Positions 15,327 through 26,921 of a stretch of 64,000 nucleotides of DNA are shown piece after piece. The DNA is taken from positions 15,423,853 to 15,487,852 of the forward strand of contig CM055097.1 in NCBI GenBank assembly GCA_029204225.1, in the 5' to 3' direction. The position numbers were made by a program, and so were the translations under genes. Every line of letters starts with the position of its first letter. Positions within the stretch are counted from its first letter, which is position 1. The notes beneath the pieces were generated by a model that saw only the letters and a list, made by a program, of their open reading frames with translations, was not told the DNA's origin and did not search any database. Source of the DNA: Diphasiastrum complanatum. Taxonomy: Eukaryota; Streptophyta; Lycopodiopsida; Lycopodiales; Lycopodiaceae.

Positions 15327-15577
15327 AGTGATCAGTTCCAGATCCAGAAAATGTCATCCCGGAGAATAACCCTTTTTCTTATCACATTTGCTTTCACAAT
15401 GAGCTGTTTCTGTTCCTTCCACTTTAAGGCAATTAGATCCTCATAAATGAAAACATTACTGCCTTTAAGCCATGCACGACGCTTAAGAACTTCATTATGA
15501 TAATCAGTGTATTTGAAACGGATGAAGACAACCGAAGAGTCGAACTTACTGTGCCAAGCTTCTTCCACGGCGCCTTC
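15327..15577 (-). pseudogene. Retroelement ORF1-like protein, distal half
   Basis: Read right to left, this encodes AVEEAWHSKFDSSVVFIRF, then NEVLKRRAWLKGSNVFIYED and a Lys-rich tail. The pattern, a strand with V.FIRF followed by RR..LKG..VFI.EDL, is that of the RNA-binding ORF1 proteins of non-LTR retroelements. It is the continuation of the frame at 20857-21167: removing the Copia insertion (15578-20856) and one copy of the CCTTC duplication joins the halves in frame. In the original element it lay downstream of the reverse transcriptase. Confidence 0.55.
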
Positions 15578-15730
15578 TGTTAAAATTGGAGAAACAAATC
15601 CATATTGATTTCTTCGCTTGCTACAAATGTTGTACCATGCAAGTATGTAGCTCATAAATCCAAAATGCCAATTTTGGCCTACATAGAACTCGAGCTACAT
15701 GGTTATGTAAAGTCTAGATTGAAGAATACA
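15578..15730 (+). mobile_element. Copia A 5' LTR, truncated
   Basis: Matches the first ~153 bp of the 3' LTR at 20061, then diverges. No tRNA primer site is seen between here and the gag start, so the deletion spans the LTR end and the primer site. Confidence 0.9.
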
Positions 15731-16084
15731 ATTTGCTTTGAGCATCCTACACAAGAAACTGAAGATTAAGACTGAGTTTGAAGTAATGAAGACCTTTTGA
15801 GCCTTTTGAGAGTCAATTGTGTTTTCTTTTGATGCATTTCACACGTGCCAAAAGTAGGATTCAAACTAGCCAAAGTGTCTCAATCCACTTTGTGTGTCTG
15901 ATCTAGATAACTTGCTTTGTGGAATATTTGAGAGTCATCTCAAATACAGCTGCAAGTGTTTCACATAGGAAGGTAGTATATCCTTGAAAATAGAGTCTAA
16001 TTGGAACAGAGAGCAACAACTTGAAGTCTAATTGGAACAAGCTCAAACATATCTCAGTCCAATAACTAAGAAGTCTTCATTAAA

Positions 16085-17576
16085 ATGGCATCTCAGGGAG
16101 GATATCTTCTAGAAGCCAGTGAAAGACTAAACACTTCTAATTACTCAATTTGGAAGTTCATAATGGAGTCTATCTTGATACCCTAGGATGTTATGGATAT
16201 TGTGCTTGGTGTTGAGGAGGAGCCTCAAGCACAGGCTGAAATTCTTAAGTATAAGAAAAGAGCTAGAATGGCTATACATTTCATTAAGATGAATGTATCT
16301 AATGAAATTTTGAGAGAGATAGGATCTTGCACTATAGCCAAAGAAGCTTGGGATGCACTAAGGATCGTCTATGAAGCAAAGAATACTTCTAGAATACTCA
16401 CTCTTAGGAATCAGATTTTCCAAAGTTTCCAAAGAAGTGAAGAGAGTGCATCTAATTATGTTCTAAGAGTTAAGATTTACATAGAGAGCTTTCCTGTGTT
16501 GGTGTTACTATTAACCAAGATGAGCTAGTTCAACTCATACTAAATGGCTTGAGAGATGACTATGATAATCTTGTTCAGGCTTTTGCTATCAAAGAGGAGT
16601 TGCCTAATCTAGAAACTCTCCAAGGAATTCTTATTTATGAAGAATCTAGACAAAGCTATAAACTCTCCAGGATGAACAAACTCGAACATGGGGGAATTGA
16701 CAAAGCCCTCTTTGTCAAAGGCAAGCAGAAAGGAAGGAGTAAGAACCAGTTCTCTCAAGCATCCAACAAAGACAAAGCCAAAGATCGAGACAAAGATGGT
16801 GAAGAGGATGATACATCTCATCCTTCTAACTCGAAGACCAAGAAGAAGAAAGTGAAGTGTTTCTTCTGTGGCAAGAAGGGACACTATGCCTCTAATTGCT
16901 TCAAGAAGAAAAACCAACTCAAGCAAGCTAATCTCTCCAATGAGATTGAAGAAGATTTTGTTGCAAGTGATGGAGAAGGATCACTTATGGTGTCCAGTTT
17001 TTCTTCATCACCTTTCAAGAAAGATGGAGCTTGGTACATAGACAATGGAGCCTCTTCACATATGTGCTGTTCAAAGGAGTCATTTGACTCAATCTTACCT
17101 TTCAAAGGACTCAAGAGATCTATTTACATAGCTAATGATCATGAGTGCCCAATAGAAGGAATTGGCAACATTCCATTGAAACTTGTTTCTTCAAAAGTTC
17201 TTGCACTTTCTAATGTTCTTTTTATTCCAAAACTCACAAAGAACTTAATTGGTGTGGGAAAGTTGCTTGATAATGGTTGTGATGTAAAGTTCAACTCCAG
17301 ACTTGTTTTATCAAGAGAAAAGATGAGATCCTTGCTGATGGATCTAGATGTGGTGGAATTTTTAAGTTGAATTCTTATGAGAATGCAAACCTTTGTGAAG
17401 TTGCTTTGTTATCTAAGGAGGAGCTGTGGCATAGAAGGTTGGGTCATCCTAACTTTAAATCTATGTCTTCTATGGTTAAGAATATGAAGGCTATTGGTCT
17501 TCCAAAATCTCTTTATAAAGATTTCAAGCCTTGTGAGGCTTGTGCCATTGCAAAGTCACACAGAAAGCCATATTAG
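16085..17576 (+). pseudogene. Copia A gag, protease and integrase zinc finger
   Basis: Starts MASQGGYLLEASERLNTSNY at 16085 and hits TAG at 16184. The frame continues at 16193 to 16528 and, after a frameshift near 16495, at 16549-17370. It carries the Copia gag domain, the zinc knuckle CFFCGKKGHYASNC (intact CX2CX4HX4C), and a protease site WYIDNGASSHM, with DNGA in place of DSGA but the catalytic Asp kept. A further shift leads to 17367-17576, the integrase HHCC finger (WHRRLGHPNF ... CEACAIAKSH), which ends in TAG. The gene should make one polyprotein; it is now in at least four pieces. Confidence 0.93.
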
Positions 17577-18480
17577 AAGTCTTTTATCAAGACTATTCAT
17601 CCTTTGGAGCTTATACACTCAGATGTACATTTTTCCTCTTCTAAAAGTATTGGTGGTGCAACATGTTTTGTCACCTTTATTGATGACTTTACTAGATATC
17701 TTGGTTGTATCTACTTTTTTCAAAGGCAATGGTTTTTGATCACTTCCTAATCTTCAAAGCTTATGTTGAGAAACAGTTTTCTTTTAAAGTTAAAGCTTTA
17801 AGATGTGATGAGGAGGTGAATACATCTCCAACAAGTTTCATGAATACTGTGAAGGTGAAGGAATAAAGAGAGAGTTTTCTTGTGCTTATTCTCCATCTCA
17901 AAATGGAGTAGCTGAGAGGAAAAACAGATCTTTATGTGAATGTGCTAAAGCAATTCGAGTAGCAGCTTCTTTGCCTATTGATTATTGGGGTGAAGCTATA
18001 AATGTGCAATAGATTACCTCACAATGCACTTGCTGGAAAATCACCTTTTGAAGTCTTGTTTAAGAAGAAACCTAAGGTAGATAACCTTAGAGTTTCTGGT
18101 TGTGCTTGCTTTGTTAATGTGCCCTTGGAAACATGGAAAAGAGATGATCCTAATTCTATTAAAGGGATCATGGTTGGATATGCATCCAACAAGAAAGCTT
18201 ACAGAATCTATGTTCCCTCTACCTCAACTACAATTGAGAGTAGGGATGTTATATTCCATGAAGATCAAAAATACATTCTTGAGGAGGCCGAGTTCAAAGA
18301 TTCTCACAAAGATACTCCAATCATCACCCTTGAAGATTATCATGGAGAGATGGGGCCGAGAATTGAGGAGGAGTCACCTCAAATCTTTTCACCAAGGAGA
18401 TCTCAAAGAGAAAGATTCAAGCCTAGAAGGCTTACCTATGAAGATAAAGGCAAGAAGTGGAAATCAACTCCACTAATTAT
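17577..18480 (+). pseudogene. Copia A integrase core, decayed
   Basis: The first catalytic Asp lies in HSDVH near 17620. The second, normally in a CDxGGE motif, is at about 17800 in RCDEEVN, so the GG is lost. The Glu motif GVAERKNRS near 17910 is intact. Frames change near 17730 and 18000; the C-terminal part is open from 18002 (LPHNALAGKSPFEVLF, VSGCACFVNVP). Confidence 0.88.
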
Positions 18481-20043
18481 GCCTATTTTATTTCTCATGA
18501 GGAGCCGAAGGATGTATATGATGCACTCAACTCAAAGGAATGGTACCTTGCCATGAAAGAGGAATATGAAACTTTGATGGCCAATAAGTCATGGGAGCTT
18601 GTGGATCTTCCATCCAACAAGCACATCATTGGTTGCAAGTGGGTTTTTCGAGTCAAGCATAATCAAGATGGCACAATCAACAAGTACAAGGCTAGTCTTT
18701 GTGATAAAGGTTTTGCTCAAGTTTATGGACTTGATTATGAGGAGACCTTTGCCCCAGTTGCAAAGATGGTATCAATTAGAATCATAATTTCTCTTGCTTG
18801 TTTTTTCAATTGGCAAGTTCTTCAACTAGATGTCTCTAATGCATTTCTAAATGGATATCTAGAAGAAGAGATTTATATGGATTAGCCTATTGGGTTCATC
18901 CATGATAAAGAAAAAGTTTGCTTGCTCTTCAAAAGTTTATATGGATTGAAATAAGCTCCAAGGTCATGGTATTCTTGACTTAACACCTTTCTTGAGTCAC
19001 TAGGATTTAATCCTAGTAGCTACGATCCTTCCTTATATGTCAAGTTTTTTGATAAAGATATTGTCATTCTTCGTATTTATGTTGATGATATCATTTTGAC
19101 AAGAAGTAGTATCAAATTAGTTGAAAAAACCAAGATTGCACTTGGAAAAGAGTTCAAGATGCAAGATCTTGGAAAAATTTACTATATTCTAGGATTAGAG
19201 ATTGACTTTCTTAAAGATAAAGCTTTTGTATGTCAATCCAAGTATGCTCTTTCAATGTTAAAGAAGTTCAATATGTTGAATTGTAAGAGTATAGATACAC
19301 CTATGGAGCAAAATGTAAAGGATTCTAACAAATGTGATGAAAGATGCTTCGTGTACATCACACTTTTTAGAAGTCTTATAGGCTCCTTAATTTGGCTCAC
19401 AATAACTAGACCTGACATAAGCTTTAGTGTTCATAAGTTGAGCCAGGATATGCAAAATCCTACTATCTATCATTGGAAAATGGCCAAGAGAGTGCTTAAA
19501 TATATATCTTCAACTTTTGATTTTGGTTTATTGTATAAAAGTGAAGATCTTTCTATTATTGGTTATTCTGGCTCGGATTTTGCAAGTGATAGAGCAGATC
19601 GAAAATCTACAAGTGCTTATGTCATTTATCTTGGAGGAAACTTGATATCTTGGCTTTCCAAAAAGCAAGATACTGTGTCACTCTCATCATGTGAAGCTGA
19701 GTACAAGGCACTCACTACAACAACAAAGGAAGTGCTTTGGATCAAGAGGTTACTAGTGGAACTAAAGATAATCTTGGAAGAGAATCTACCTATGATCATG
19801 TGTGACAACATTTCAGCCCAAGCCGTTGCCAACATCCCAATATTCCATGCAAGGAGCAAGCATATCGAAGTTGCACATCACTTCGTGAGAGAGAAGCTCA
19901 TTGGAGAGGAAATCAATTTGGAGCACATCGACACATCATCTTGCATTGCTGATATGCTCACCAAAGCTTTGAGCAAAAGTTCCTTCATCAATCATAGAGC
20001 CAATCTTGGAGTTATACCAAGATCCATGTTCAAATCAATATAG
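18457..20043 (+). pseudogene. Copia A reverse transcriptase and RNase H
   Basis: The RT fingers begin in 18457-18885 (KSWELVDLP, GCKWVFRVK, YEETFAPVAKM, LDVSNAFLNG) and stop at TAG 18883. The same frame runs on with TAA at 18952 and another stop shortly after, to the catalytic YVDDIILT at 19078. From 19096 to 20043 it is open: the RT connection, LIGSLIWLTITRPDI, and the RNase H with SCEAEYKAL, KEVLWIKRL and LADMLTKAL-type ends. The stops sit at positions that are Gln or Arg in the family, i.e. C-to-T changes. Confidence 0.95.
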
Positions 20044-20060
20044 ATTATACTTAGGAGGAG

Positions 20061-20856
20061 TGTTAAAATTGGAAAAACAAATCCATATTGATTTCTTGGC
20101 TTGCTACAAATGTTGTACCATGCAAGTATGTAGCTCATAAATGCAAAATGCCAAGTTTGGCCTACATAGAGCTCGAGCTACATGGTTATGTAAAGTCTAG
20201 ATTGAAGAATACAACTTGCATATAGTTTGCAAACATAGAATTGGCAAAGTCATGCTTGTAGAAACTCGTGGCAATTCACATGCATTAATTGTAAGTGATC
20301 CATAGTGACATGCAAGGCATGCACAAAGTGTAATGGACACATGCATGATGATTTGTACTTTGTTAGTTAGAACTAGTACACTTGTAAAAAGTTGGTAGAA
20401 TTTCATGCATGACAAGTGACAAATGTCACATAGACTCTAAATGTCACTTTAGTTGTCATTTTGGAATGGATAGATGTGATTCTACCTCGAGCTACCTCAA
20501 ACTCCATAAATATGTGTAGCTCTCCTCACAATCAATGATGAAGAAACAAAGTTTTGTAGCTACCTCATGCCATTTTGGATCTAAACTATTTTGCTTGTTA
20601 TCTCTCTAGCTTTCTCTCTCTAACTCGTGTTGAATCTAATGCTAATACATTCAAATCTTGTACTTTTCTTCATTCTTTGATTCATTGCCATCATAATCTG
20701 AGGCTTAGCATGCTAGATTGTGGTTAAGCCATTTCTTCTGAACTAGATCTTGCTAAACAATCTAGAATCAGGTTACTATGCTAATCACAAAGCTTAATCA
20801 AGATCAATCATACTTGTGGACATTCCCCACACGTGTGAATTCTGGAAATTTTGTCA
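20061..20856 (+). mobile_element. Copia A 3' LTR
   Basis: Directly preceded by the polypurine tract AGGAGGAG (20053-20060) and ending TTTTGTCA before the CCTTC duplication. Contains CT-rich runs near 20610 but no long microsatellite. Confidence 0.92.
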
Positions 20857-21167
20857 CCTTCCTCTTCGTCATAGGAAAGTGAGACCAAAAGTTCTTTGGC
20901 TACAAGTAGGGGGTTGGTTTCGGAAAGACATCTGATACAGACGTTTTGAGATTTGTATGCTTGCTTGGCTTGTTCTTCCATCGCCTGTGAAACCATCTTA
21001 TTGCATTTTGCTTCGGTATTTTTGAGCATGTCGGCCCAACTTTTTGTCGAGGTTTGAATTTTCTCCTCTAGTGCTTTGACTTTATTAGGGTTCACCTGCG
21101 GAGCAGTGCTTAAGGCTGCCATTTGCGTCTTGAGAGTGAGAGAGAGAACCCACCAACTGTCCCACAA
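20857..21167 (-). pseudogene. Retroelement ORF1-like protein, proximal half
   Basis: Read right to left: a coiled-coil region (KVKALEEKIQTSTKSWADML, then MVSQAMEEQAKQAYKSQ), a CIRCLSE motif and an acidic SYDEEEG end at the Copia insertion point. Together with 15327-15577 it forms a protein with a coiled coil followed by an RNA-binding-like domain, as in ORF1 proteins of non-LTR elements. It follows the reverse transcriptase on the same strand by about 25 bp. It could be the second ORF of one element or the first ORF of a second, tandem copy, since Penelope-like elements are often tandem. Confidence 0.55.
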
Positions 21168-21191
21168 TCAGCAATGTATCTCAGGGGGCAG

Positions 21192-22690
21192 TTAGCACCC
21201 TTGAGAGAGAATGCTAACTGCTTGCCATAAAAAATCAGCATCATGAGCTAGATCATATTTGGGTTGAGGAAATTCATTATTCTTAAAAACATTGACAATA
21301 ATTTTGCATAATTTGTCCCTCATAAAGCCATTCTTTTGAAAGGCATTAATCAGTGTATGTACTTCTACCATAAAAATATTTTGATCACTACAACAGTACA
21401 TTGTAGCAATGACTTGCAAAACTATGACTTTTTATAAATTGAATATCGGTCTATTGGATGAGACATAAATATATCGAAAGAAAGAGAAGGATAAAATTCT
21501 CCTCTTATCATATTTGGACATGTGAAAGTAAGGTTCAAATTTAGTCATGATGTTTAAGAAATTGATAGTATAGTTTTTGACAATGTTCATCTTAATATCT
21601 AGATACTCAAGCCTCTAAATTCAAAAAGGGTTAGTATCCACTTGTGGTTGCTTTTTGTCTAAAAACAGCATGACCCTGGGGGGCATTGACAAAATACACA
21701 TCGTCTATGTAACGAAAAGTATATTTAAAAGCATGACCTTGGGGGGCATTGACAAAATACACATCATCTATGTAACGGAAAGTATATTTAAAAGCTCGCA
21801 TAGTGTCTAGCTCACCAAGTCTTGCAAGTCTCTTGATAAATTGCATTTCATAATAAGTCAGATACCAGTTACACCATACAGGAGAACATGAAAAACTCAT
21901 AGGTATTCTGCGTACTTGTCTCCAGATTTTGTCATTGAGTTTGATGACAGAGTTGTCTATCAAGAAGTCATTCCATACACAGAATTTACTCATGCTAATC
22001 ATTGTCCATATCTCTTATTGTTTACAATCACATGACCACTTAAATTTATTACTATGTGGTTTCCATTTGTATGATAAAGAATCATTTTTAGCTTGTTTAA
22101 AGACAAGCTTAATAAGCTTTTTCATAATAGTTTTCAGTCCGTCGAGGGCCATTAAGCTTAGTATTTTCATAGTATTTTGCTATATCAATTGTCCGCATAG
22201 AACTAATCTTATGTGGTACATTAAGATATTACTCAGAAGATGAATCACACTTCCAAAAAAGATTGGTATCCAAATTAAGGATATTCTAGTGAGTATTTTC
22301 CTTAAGGCCTGCTCCCTCCATGAGGAGAGGACTCATCACAACAAGACCTCAAGTCAAAAAAGTGGCCAAATTTGAAAAGTAGCAGTCATGTGCATTTGTT
22401 ATCCATTTGAATGTATTCTTGTGGGCTTTAAACGTACATAATATAAACGGAAGTACTTCTTTATCATGTAAGCGGTCTGGTATTGCATTAATGAAGGAAT
22501 TCTTTACCGTGCTCATAGAGGTCTCAACTGAATTATTATTTTCACTTGGATAAGGTGCAAAATCCGAACTAGATAATTTTTATAAGATAAGACTTTTGAC
22601 AAGTTGAATACAAATAAAACAAGGATTGTGTTGTGCTTTATCTACCCCCTTAATATATAAATGAGAAGTAACCAATTTATTTCATTATTA
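21192..22690 (-). pseudogene. Penelope-like reverse transcriptase, decayed
   Basis: On the minus strand from about 22690: VDKAQHNPCFICI, FKAHKNTFKWITNAHDC, then a gap with stops, DGLKTIMKKLIKLVFK, ISMSKFCVWNDFLIDNS, RRIPMSFSCSPVWCN (RT motif B, normally RGIPMG), YYEMQFIKRLARLGE, and the catalytic FRYIDDVYFVN. The last part (21419-21192) holds VHTLINAFQKNGFMRDKL, a thumb-like segment. The YIDD box and the DKA, HKN and FRYIDD signatures suggest a Penelope-like retroelement; another non-LTR class is not excluded. Several stops and shifts interrupt it and no GIY-YIG endonuclease is seen. Confidence 0.6.
21667..21792 (-). repeat. In-frame 63-bp duplication of the RT catalytic box
   Basis: Two adjacent 63-bp units (21667-21729, 21730-21792) encode the same 21 residues, AFKYTFRYIDDVYFVNAPQG plus His, so the catalytic YIDD motif occurs twice in one open frame. 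The units differ at only a few bases. Confidence 0.92.
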
Positions 22691-23039
22691 GCATCTTTCA
22701 ATCGATTGCCATACAAACAATCACCTGCATGTAGCCATTAGTGCTCCTCAAGTGCTTAATAGCCAAATTCTTGCATATTAGTGCATGTTCAAAATGAGTA
22801 TCATTATTAGGCTAAAAGCATGGTTTGGTGGTACAAAAAAAGAACCCATTTTTCATAGTAACTTTTGGTAGTGCATGTAAATTTTTGGGGATTTTATTAT
22901 TCATTATTCATATTCCTAGTACAATACTTATGGTAGTACATTTCTCACTTTTTGGAGCTTGATAGGTGCCACGAGTTAATGCAATGAAGGCATCCTTAAC
23001 AATTGTGAGCCTACTAATGATGGGCCTACTTTATCTAAT

Positions 23040-23905
23040 TTGAATTTGGATAATAAATGTGTTGCCCTCCAAATGATCAGTTCATTGCTATCGTTGTTTT
23101 TTGCTATCAGTTCATTGCTATCATTTTTTTATGCTATCAGTTCATTGCTATATTGCTTTCTGCTAGATTGGTTCATTGTTATCATTCCTTTCCGCTATCA
23201 GTTCATTGTTATCGTTACTTTCTGCTATTGTTGCTTTCTACTAGATCAGTTCATTACTTTCGTTGCTCTCTACTATCACTTCATTGTTGTCTTTTTGCTG
23301 CTTCATGAAGAGTATGGCTTCAGCCTAGAGAGCAAACTTGCAAAAGACCTTCTAGACATTGATTTGCTAGACAGTCAATGGTTAACGGTCTTCAAGCAGA
23401 AATATAGAAAAACCGTTAAGATATATCTTAACCAACTGCATCCACAATTTGTGGATGACTGTCATCTGTTGTTCCACAAGGTGTACCAGGCTCCCCTCTC
23501 CTGCGGCGAAATCATAGTCAGATTCGCCAGATGCTATGCATTTGAGCGATGCAAGGCCACAAAGTTGGACACTGCCTATTACAAGATAGCATGGGTTAGA
23601 TTTGGGGAGAATGTAATTGCAATATGCAGCAGCAAAAAGGATGGCATTCAGAAAAAACTTGAAAATTGGAGCAGGGCTAACGGTCCCCCTCAGAGTGGGC
23701 AGTCAAGAGTTGGAGTCAAGAGGGAATTTTCCAGCAAGTTCGGAGGTGAGGATAGTGTGTCCCACGCTGTTTTTTCCACTCTAGAATATATGCCTGAAGT
23801 GGAGGCAATGAATCAGAGAGTCACAAACATATCAGGGAGGATGTTTGAAAGGCTGTCAGAATTAAAGGACAACATCAAGAAGAAGAAAGAAAAATTGTTG
23901 ATTAA
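23040..23905 (+). CDS. Unknown ORF upstream of Copia LTR, copy 2
   Basis: Counterpart of the ORF at 8829-9736; open from 23040 to the LTR at 23906 (frame formally ends at 24125 inside the LTR). It starts later in the shared sequence and carries one more minisatellite unit. The protein-like part (LLHEEYGFSLESKL to the coiled-coil LKDNIKKKKEKLL) keeps the same length as copy 1. Replacement differences include Pro/Leu, Arg/Lys, Asn/Thr and Cys/Tyr. Function unknown. Confidence 0.4.
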
Positions 23906-24894
23906 TGTTGGAATTACTCCTTCTACTCTCCTAAATCTCATTTTTTTAATCTGCCTCCATCCTTGCTGCATATTTACAATACGTTGTCACGCAGCTTGCA
24001 TATTTACATGCAAATTCGCACAGGCGAATAAAAGGCAAAAGAATCGCGAACACTTTGTTTTTACACAATTTATGGTGACAGGCAAAAAGGGGACACTATC
24101 CTACAGAATGCCGAAGGTGCCCTAAAAGCTAAGGCACCCTGTAAATCTTATCCTAAGGCCATTCGTAAGAGTGACCCACTTTTCGCATCATCGCCAACGT
24201 TCACTTTAGCACTGGCTGACGTCGCAGCCTTTTTACGCTCACTCCATGCAGTTGCGCTAACAGATTGGACAACGATTGCAGCCACCCACGATCTCCTACA
24301 GACAGCACATCCACTTTGTACTTTCACATCTGCACACCTGTAATATTATGTATATATATTGGATACCATTTGTGTATTCAAAATAGAGAGAGTTAGATTA
24401 GAAGCAAGAGAAAAAGAGACTAAGAGAAGAGGTTTCATTCCTCATTACAGACAAAATAAGCTTCGTAGGGCACGCGGTTTCGTCCGCTATTGTATTGTGC
24501 TCTGTCACATTATTAAGCTGTATACATGATATACTTAATCTGATACAGCTCTTTGTTCTGCATTCAGATCTGTGTTAATATTGCTATGCTTGTTCTTCAT
24601 TTTGTCTGATCTTTCTAGTTGCTCTTTCTAGTAATAGACGATCAACTTCTAGTCTTGTCTTTCACGAATAATTTGTGACAAATTATTCATCTAGCGCTTC
24701 ATCCATTAAATGTTTGGCTACGTAATCTAGAATGACTGTGATTTCTACCACTAAATTTCTCTTCATTCTGATAGGTGTAGTCATGCTTACGGAGAGAGTC
24801 AAATAATTATTCCACTGTGCACGAACATTTTCTGTTTGAGTTCGCTTCTCGTTCGTTTCTTGTTCAAGTTCGTTTCTCGTTCATGTTCGTCATT

Positions 24895-24977
<83 letters not shown>

Positions 24978-24978
24978 A
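23906..24978 (+). mobile_element. Copia family-B LTR, copy 2
   Basis: TGTTGGAATTACTCC to CAACA, about 1.07 kb, with the same promoter-like TATATATA run (about 24350) and a (CT)n tract at 24899-24973 just before the end. Primer site TGGTACCAAAGC follows at 24979-24990. Confidence 0.85.
24899..24973. repeat. (CT)n tract inside Copia LTR
   Basis: About 37 uninterrupted CT units at the end of the LTR, next to the primer site. Confidence 0.97.
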
Positions 24979-25129
24979 TGGTACCAAAGCTATTTTCATA
25001 GCTTGATAAGCTTCCACAGTACAAGACTCTACTAGCCGATAGAGTAATTGCTTTCTTGTTCTGTAAATATCATATTTTCATACTTAAGTCACTGATAGTT
25101 TCTCCTATCACTTAGACTAATTCTTCCAC

Positions 25130-26921
25130 ATGGATTCCCAAGGGAAAGCCAGTCCTATCATGGACAAGCTTGATGAAGCCAATTACCATTTGTGGAAATT
25201 TAAGATGAAAACTATACTAATGGCAAAAGAATTGTTCGACGTTGTTACAGGTGCAGAAGGGAAACCCGAAGCGGATGACGTGGCCATTGTCAGATGGAAG
25301 TTGAAGGATAGAAAAGCTTTCGCACTGATCATCCTCAGCATCACCGATACCCAGATCGGCCATGTTTCCAAGGCTCAAACATCAAAAGAATTCTGGGACA
25401 TCTATACGAAGTGCGAGATATAGCTTCTAAGCTACACCTCAGGAAGAAATTTCACTCCCTCAAAATGACGAATGGTGATTCTCTACAGAATCACATTAAT
25501 CAATTCAAGAACCTGCTAAGACAAATGGCTGCTATCGGATCTTTCATAGACGATCAAGACGCAGTGATGCAACTGCTTACAAGCTTGCCAAGTTCTTACG
25601 ACAGCTGGGTGATGATCACCATGACTCATCCAGAATTGACTCTTTCAAGAGTCATTACTATGTTGTCGCAGGAAGACACGCGAAGGAAAGAAACCTCGAG
25701 TTCCTCAGCTGATTCTCACGCCTTGGACACCAACAAGAGCACGACAAAGTAGAAGAAGAAGAAAGGCCCGAAGCAATCAAAGCCAAACCAGAAACTAGCT
25801 CAGCACAAGGAACGGTCGAATCCGCAAACAAAGAAGAAGTTGTTCTGCAAATACTACAAACGAAACAACCACGAAATTCAAGACTGTCGAATACTTCAAG
25901 AGAAGAACAATAGCAAGGGACAGTCGAATCAAGTGGCAAATGCAGCTGCAGAAGCTCCACAGCCTATTCAAGAAGCAGATCATGATGCCTTCATGACCAA
26001 CCATCAACAGGCATCTAGCGACAGTTCTTGGTTCTTGGATTCCGGAGCCACTCAGCACATGACTAGCCTCATTGGTTGTTTCGAGTCTTATACACCTTAC
26101 AGTACCCAGAAGTTCGTTCACCTTGGTGACAATAGCACACAAGCCATCAAAGGTAAAGACATTGTAAGATTAAACTTTTCAAATGATCAATCTAAGCTAC
26201 TCTCTAAACTCCTATATGTACCAAATTTATCTACGAATATGCTCTCTGTAAGCAGAATCATAGATTTAGGACATAGAATAGAGTTCGAATGTGATCAGTG
26301 TAAAGTAGTTGATAGGATTGGCAAGATCCTAGCACTCGGAGAGAGGCACAGATACTTGTATAAATTAAGTCATTGTTTTTCTGCCTCTAGTCAGGCTCTC
26401 AGTACTTCAATTCATACAAATAAAGGTCTACTTTGGCATTATAGACTTGGTCATTTAAATCATGTTGATGTACAACGAATCTCTAGAAAATCTATTGTTC
26501 TTGATCTCGACTATCCTCGCAAAAAAAATGAGTTACCTGTCTGTCAAGACTGTCTAGTTGGTAAACAGACTAGGAAACCATTTAAGTCAAGCCATCAGCA
26601 TATTGCTAGAGGATTGCTAGATGTTGTACATTTAGATATTTGTGGCCCAATGAAAAATCATTCGCTGAATGATGCCAAGTATTTTATAACTTTTATTGAC
26701 GAATTCTCCAGAAGGAAGATGGTGTATTTCATAAAGAAGAAATCAGAAGCTTTCAACTGCTTCAGAATCTTCAAGGAGCGTGCAGAAAAGGAGACTTGAA
26801 GGACGATTAAGGCCCTAAGGTCAGACAACGGTGGAGAATACATCTTTGTCGAGTTTATGGAGTAGTGTCAAAGCCAAGGCATTGAGCAGCAATTCATCAC
26901 TCCTTACAATCCTCAGTCTAA
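25130..26921 (+). pseudogene. Copia family-B gag, protease and partial integrase, copy 2
   Basis: Gag begins at 25130. A ~10-bp deletion relative to copy 1 near 25399 shifts the frame, which then continues in 25411-25752 up to a TAG at 25750 (CAG in copy 1). From there to 26799 it is open: knuckle-like FCKYYKRNNHEIQDC (second Cys is Tyr), protease WFLDSGATQHM, integrase finger WHYRLGHLNH ... CQDCLVGKQTRKPF, first core motif VHLDICGPM and the second, RSDNGGEY, after a stop at 26797. Sequence ends at TPYNPQSNG (about 26921), where an inverted family-B copy begins. No RT or 3' LTR. Confidence 0.93.

Larger units (their letters stand above)
15573..20861 (+). mobile_element. Copia element A with target-site duplication
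   Basis: A 5.3-kb insertion bounded by LTR sequences starting TGTTAAAATTGGA (15578 and 20061) and by the 5-bp duplication CCTTC at 15573-15577 and 20857-20861. It sits inside a minus-strand ORF that becomes continuous when the element is removed, which confirms both ends. The 5' LTR is reduced to about 153 bp and the primer site is gone, while the 3' LTR is about 796 bp, so a deletion removed most of the 5' LTR after insertion. Coding region 16085-20043 is broken by stops and frameshifts; the element is dead. Confidence 0.93.
22425..26439. repeat. 4.0-kb duplicated block, copy 2
   Basis: Direct repeat of 8292-12284. Here the left boundary lies inside the Penelope-like RT gene, which continues leftwards to 21192, and on the right the Copia coding region continues to 26921, so this copy keeps more of both original neighbours. 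Confidence 0.93.
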
